NCBI GenBank assembly: GCA_944358275.1
Contig: CALVQZ010000082.1
Location: 1 to 5,803 of the forward strand
Length of the DNA stretch: 5,803 nucleotides
Direction of reading: 5' to 3'
Source: an uncultured Bacilli bacterium
Lineage (GTDB): Bacteria; Bacillota_I; Bacilli_A; RF39; UBA660
Below the pieces are notes generated by a model, which saw only the letters and a list, made by a program, of their open reading frames with translations, had not been told where the DNA came from and did no database searches. The translations under genes were made by a program, and so were the position numbers. Shown here one piece after another: positions 5,674 to 5,803 of this stretch. Within the stretch, counting starts at the first letter, position 1; each line of letters starts with the position of its first letter.

Positions 5674-5702
5674 TTTACAAAATGAAAAAAATGTGCTATA
5701 AT
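5674..5702 (+). promoter_or_regulatory. Strong SigA-type promoter at the right edge
   Basis: TTTACA (5674-5679) and TATAAT (5697-5702) are 17 bases apart. A TG dinucleotide (5694-5695, after ATG at 5691) lies just upstream of the -10, though offset by one base from the ideal extended position. Transcription should begin near 5708-5710. Hexamers and spacing equal those of the tRNA-Ser promoter. Confidence 0.75.
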
Positions 5703-5707
5703 GTGTT

Positions 5708-5803
5708 ACGTGGAGCAGTATCCTAGTTGATTTGTTCGTTAGGAAGACGAGCCTAAAAATTCGTTATAGGGCATACCTGTGAAGCTTCTTGTGCTTGCCT
5801 TTT
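5708..5803 (+). ncRNA. Unidentified structured RNA or 5' leader (truncated by window end)
   Basis: Downstream of the strong promoter there is no Shine-Dalgarno and no open frame of note, and GC content rises relative to the flanks. Several helices are possible: TCCTA (5721-5725) with TAGGA (5740-5744); GTTCGT (5734-5739) with ACGAGC (5747-5752); ACGAG (5747-5751) with TTCGT (5760-5764); and the self-complementary GAAGCTTC (5781-5788). GGCA (5770-5773) with TGCC (5796-5799) followed by TTTT could be a terminator, which would make a small RNA of about 95 bases. I compared it by eye with riboswitches, M-box, T-box, tmRNA, SRP RNA, RNase P RNA and 6S RNA and could not place it. It could also be the leader of a gene beyond the edge. 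Confidence 0.45.

Noticed and set aside
5711..5731. GTG-initiated reading frame at the start of the right-edge RNA
   Set aside because: It has no ribosome site and stops after six codons (GTG at 5710-5712 to TGA).
5734..5752. M-box (magnesium) riboswitch suggested by TTCGTTAGG
   Set aside because: The similarity ends after nine bases. The following conserved GTGAGGCTCC-type core is absent.
1..5803. CRISPR array, insertion sequence, transposase or prophage genes
   Set aside because: No regularly spaced repeats, terminal inverted repeats with flanking duplications, or transposase/integrase frames were found in the window.

Overview
The window comes from a very AT-rich, low-GC Gram-positive bacterium (Bacillota). 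Three features support this. Starts carry strong Shine-Dalgarno sites, often of GGTGAT type. Intrinsic terminators have short stems and T-tracts. The DNA polymerase I lacks key proofreading residues, and the two-component system looks like Bacillus CssRS. Tryptophan is read from TGG throughout and TGA stops the response regulator, so the standard bacterial code applies and not the Mycoplasma code. A small Cys-rich protein of spore-coat (CotD-like) appearance hints at a sporulating or formerly sporulating lineage. An uncultured gut Bacilli/Erysipelotrichia-type genome would fit, but this is inference.

Layout: (1) At the left edge, bases 1-49 hold the first codons of a gene running off the window on the minus strand, with a good promoter behind it. 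(2) A roughly 360-base gap (50-408) contains several inverted repeats, a promoter with an extended -10, and a perfect Shine-Dalgarno followed by a start codon and an almost immediate stop. (3) 409-2330 is a two-gene operon with a 4-base overlap. It encodes an OmpR/PhoB-type response regulator and its membrane histidine kinase, and both resemble the CssR/CssS secretion-stress pair. A long hairpin spans the kinase stop codon. (4) 2337-2500 is an independent tRNA-Ser(GCU) unit with its own promoter, encoded CCA and terminator. (5) 2558-5110 is polA, with an intact 5' nuclease and polymerase and a decayed proofreading domain, followed by a terminator. (6) 5183-5437 is the small Cys/His-rich protein, with a candidate mother-cell-sigma (SigK/SigE-like) -10 element and its own terminator. 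(7) 5461-5673 is non-coding apart from a possible GNAT acetyltransferase fossil. (8) At the right edge a near-consensus promoter drives an unidentified structured RNA or leader cut off by the window end.

The genes do not form one pathway. The two-component pair should sense an envelope or secretion signal and control transcription. tRNA-Ser, polA and the small coat-like protein are separate transcription units. The least explained parts are the start-stop element upstream of the regulator, the close resemblance between the tRNA-Ser promoter/5' end and that of the right-edge RNA, and the candidate sporulation promoter lodged in the polA terminator. I see no convincing evidence of a wholly new multi-gene system.
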